5,301 nt of DNA from contig JAUWRZ010000173.1 of assembly GCA_030610325.1 (NCBI GenBank), positions 1 through 5,301 on the forward strand, read 5' to 3'. Made by a program: the position numbers and the translations under genes. This stretch comes from Sulfurimonadaceae bacterium. Lineage in GTDB: Bacteria; Campylobacterota; Campylobacteria; Campylobacterales; Sulfurimonadaceae. Positions 4,198 to 5,301 of this stretch are shown here, piece after piece (position 1 is the stretch's first letter; each line of letters starts with the position of its first letter). The notes under the pieces are model-generated. The model did not search any database. It saw nothing but the letters and a program-made list of their open reading frames with translations, and was not told the origin of the DNA.

Positions 4198-5178
4198 GTC
4201 CTGTTTATCCCAATCGTATCCGTTAGTGACATCATCTTCTGTGATGGGAGACGTAAATATTGCCTGTTCTAAAAGTCTTCTAAACACAAGTCCTCTATCT
4301 TTAGAGGTCCTACGGTTAAATCGAAACGTAAACTCTTCCAAATATGACTGTAGATGGTCTGTAGAGAACGATCCTTGATGAGTACCAAGTATCCAGCGCT
4401 TTAAAAGTGCAGCGATCCGGTGTACTCCGGGCATCGAGACATGGGCTTGACCCTCAGAAGTAGACATTATTGTCATCTCGTGATCGTATCCAAGAGTCTC
4501 TAGATCGTTATAGCCCGTCCAACCATCAGTACAAATAGTACTGCCTGGTTCTATGACATCACTGATGGACTTTGTAAGACTATTGCTTGAAGCATCTGGG
4601 ATAACGCGCATCCTTATACGCCCAAATCCCTTTGGGTCATGTAGTTCTATCGCGATGACTACGACACTCTTTTCAGAGCCACGACCACGTCTGCCTCCTT
4701 TATCGACACCTCCGATCAAGGTCTCATCGACTTCTACTCTACCTGAAAGCTTTTCTCTCTCAGTTCGTACCATCGCTATTCTAAAACGCTGAAGTATTGT
4801 CCATACGACACGATAGCTTATCCCAGATGTCTGCTCTATCGTCTTAGCACTCATCCCATTTTTTGCTGTCGTCACATGCCATGCGATCTCCAGCCAAGTC
4901 GTCAGTGGTGTCCTTGTCTTATCAAAAACAGTCCCCGCTGTCACGGTCGTCTGATGACGACAATAAGGACATACAAGTCGTTTATATGTCTGTTCCCATG
5001 GTATGGATGGCTTTTTGCATCTTGGACAGATAAAGCCATCATCCCAACGTAATCTAGAGAGATAAGCAGTACAACTCTTCTCATCTGGAAACATTCTCAC
5101 AAATTCTCTATATGTTTGCGGATAGTCCTTTCCTGCGATCAATATCCTATTTGTTCTTTTGTCTTCCGTTATGCCCAT
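4186..5178 (-). CDS. IS1595-family (ISXO2-like) transposase, 330 aa
   Basis: This is a full-length transposase that moves its own element by cutting and joining DNA ends. An N-terminal zinc ribbon is visible as CPRC (C51, C54) and CPYC (C70, C73), with GTVFDKTRTPLTTWLEIAW after it. The ISXO2-like catalytic domain starts at VEVDETLIGG (D151), continues with ICTDGWTGY (D218) and PGVHRIAALLKRWILGTHQG (H253 region), and ends at SYLEEFTFRFNRR (E282 as the likely third catalytic residue). The length is normal for the family, with no frameshift. The start is less certain. The ATG at 5176-5178 has no Shine-Dalgarno. A TATGAT box at 5184-5189 would put the transcript start almost on the ATG, which would fit a leaderless message. 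The family-typical part begins at about residue 22 (TYREFVRMFPDEKSC), so a later TTG start is possible. No partner genes are inside the element. Confidence 0.92.
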   Translation of the reverse strand: MGITEDKRTNRILIAGKDYPQTYREFVRMFPDEKSCTAYLSRLRWDDGFICPRCKKPSIPWEQTYKRLVCPYCRHQTTVTAGTVFDKTRTPLTTWLEIAWHVTTAKNGMSAKTIEQTSGISYRVVWTILQRFRIAMVRTEREKLSGRVEVDETLIGGVDKGGRRGRGSEKSVVVIAIELHDPKGFGRIRMRVIPDASSNSLTKSISDVIEPGSTICTDGWTGYNDLETLGYDHEMTIMSTSEGQAHVSMPGVHRIAALLKRWILGTHQGSFSTDHLQSYLEEFTFRFNRRTSKDRGLVFRRLLEQAIFTSPITEDDVTNGYDWDKQDRRS

Positions 5179-5194
5179 GGATGATCATATCACA

Positions 5195-5222
5195 AGGAGG
5201 AGCTAACCGACCACCCCGTTTA
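5195..5222 (-). repeat. IS1595 element terminal inverted repeat, right
   Basis: On the - strand it begins TAAACGGGGTGGTCG and ends GTTAGCTCCTCCT. It lies 16 bp upstream of the annotated transposase ATG. Confidence 0.9.
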
Positions 5223-5301
5223 TTTTTTTTTGGCTCTGTGCCCATTAATGGTTGAAAGTCTTTGAGAAGTGCTACCCTTAGAGTATAAAGACTTGAAAAG
5301 G
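5223..5301. other. Right flank: T9 tract, possible IS terminus and small inverted repeat
   Basis: Nine T's (5223-5231) directly follow the IS1595 end. GGCTCTGTGCCCATTAATGG (5232-5251) has the look of another insertion-sequence tip, but the partner end is outside the window, so this is a guess. AAGTCTTT (5256-5263) and AAAGACTT (5287-5294) form an 8-bp inverted repeat around a 23-nt spacer. No coding frame can be supported. Confidence 0.3.

Larger units (their letters stand above)
4170..5222 (-). mobile_element. IS1595-family insertion sequence, complete (1053 bp)
   Basis: The element has 28-bp terminal inverted repeats (4170-4197 and 5195-5222, 26 of 28 identical) and a single intact ISXO2-like transposase on the - strand whose TAA lies within the left repeat. 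The repeat core GGGGTnGTCGnTTAGCTCCTCC is of a type I associate with IS1595 elements. The 8-bp target duplication usual for the family is not seen: the left flank is GATATGAT and the right flank is TTTTTTTT. Everything needed for transposition in cis appears intact. Confidence 0.9.

Noticed and set aside
4553..4792. 79-aa + strand ORF within the IS1595 transposase
   Set aside because: It is antisense to the conserved catalytic domain.

Overview
The window reads as an accessory, insertion-rich stretch of a bacterial chromosome of moderate GC (about 40-45% by eye). Codon choice, short intergenic gaps and the protein families would suit a marine/sediment Campylobacterota lineage of the Sulfurovum/Sulfurimonas type, but no taxonomic marker gene is present, so that assignment is a low-confidence guess.

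Left part (1-1170): the 3' end of a phytase-like/esterase-like beta-propeller gene on the + strand runs into the window and ends at 723. It converges, with a 9-nt overlap, on a complete small unknown gene on the - strand (715-1086). That small gene has a clear Shine-Dalgarno, a sigma70-like promoter with a perfect -35 box (1142-1171), and a long hairpin or palindrome filling its predicted 5' leader (1099-1136).

Centre-left (1248-2640): two mobile elements lie side by side. The first is a gene-less 192-bp segment bounded by exact 17-bp inverted repeats that resemble IS4-family ends (1260-1451), so it is MITE-like. Next to it is a full-length ISAs1-family insertion sequence (1472-2640, 19-bp inverted repeats with one mismatch). 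Its transposase is split into two - strand frames at a run of eight A's. The split has the shape of a programmed -1 frameshift site: an in-phase slippery run, a stop two codons on, and a downstream hairpin. It could equally be a homopolymer mutation or sequencing error. The transposase ribosome-binding site can form two competing hairpins, one of which exists only in transcripts entering from outside the element.

Centre-right (2641-4169): remains of an unidentified locus. On the - strand is an unknown gene X, broken by an apparent single-base deletion and lacking a convincing start. It is coupled by an ATGA overlap to an intact gene Y, a probable winged-helix protein, followed by a 33-codon ORF with a good ribosome-binding site that stops exactly at the ISAs1 boundary. 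Divergently, on the + strand, lies the N-terminal stub of a PP-loop (SGGKDS) protein of the PAPS-reductase/DndC type, which loses similarity soon after its nucleotide-binding motif. None of the parts is enough to name the parent system. It may be a decayed defence, DNA-modification or prophage module.

Right part (4170-5301): a complete IS1595-family element (4170-5222, 28-bp inverted repeats with two mismatches, intact 330-aa transposase), followed by about 80 bases of unknown sequence with a T9 tract and a small inverted repeat. Neither IS shows a target-site duplication, so the sequences on either side were probably joined by rearrangement.
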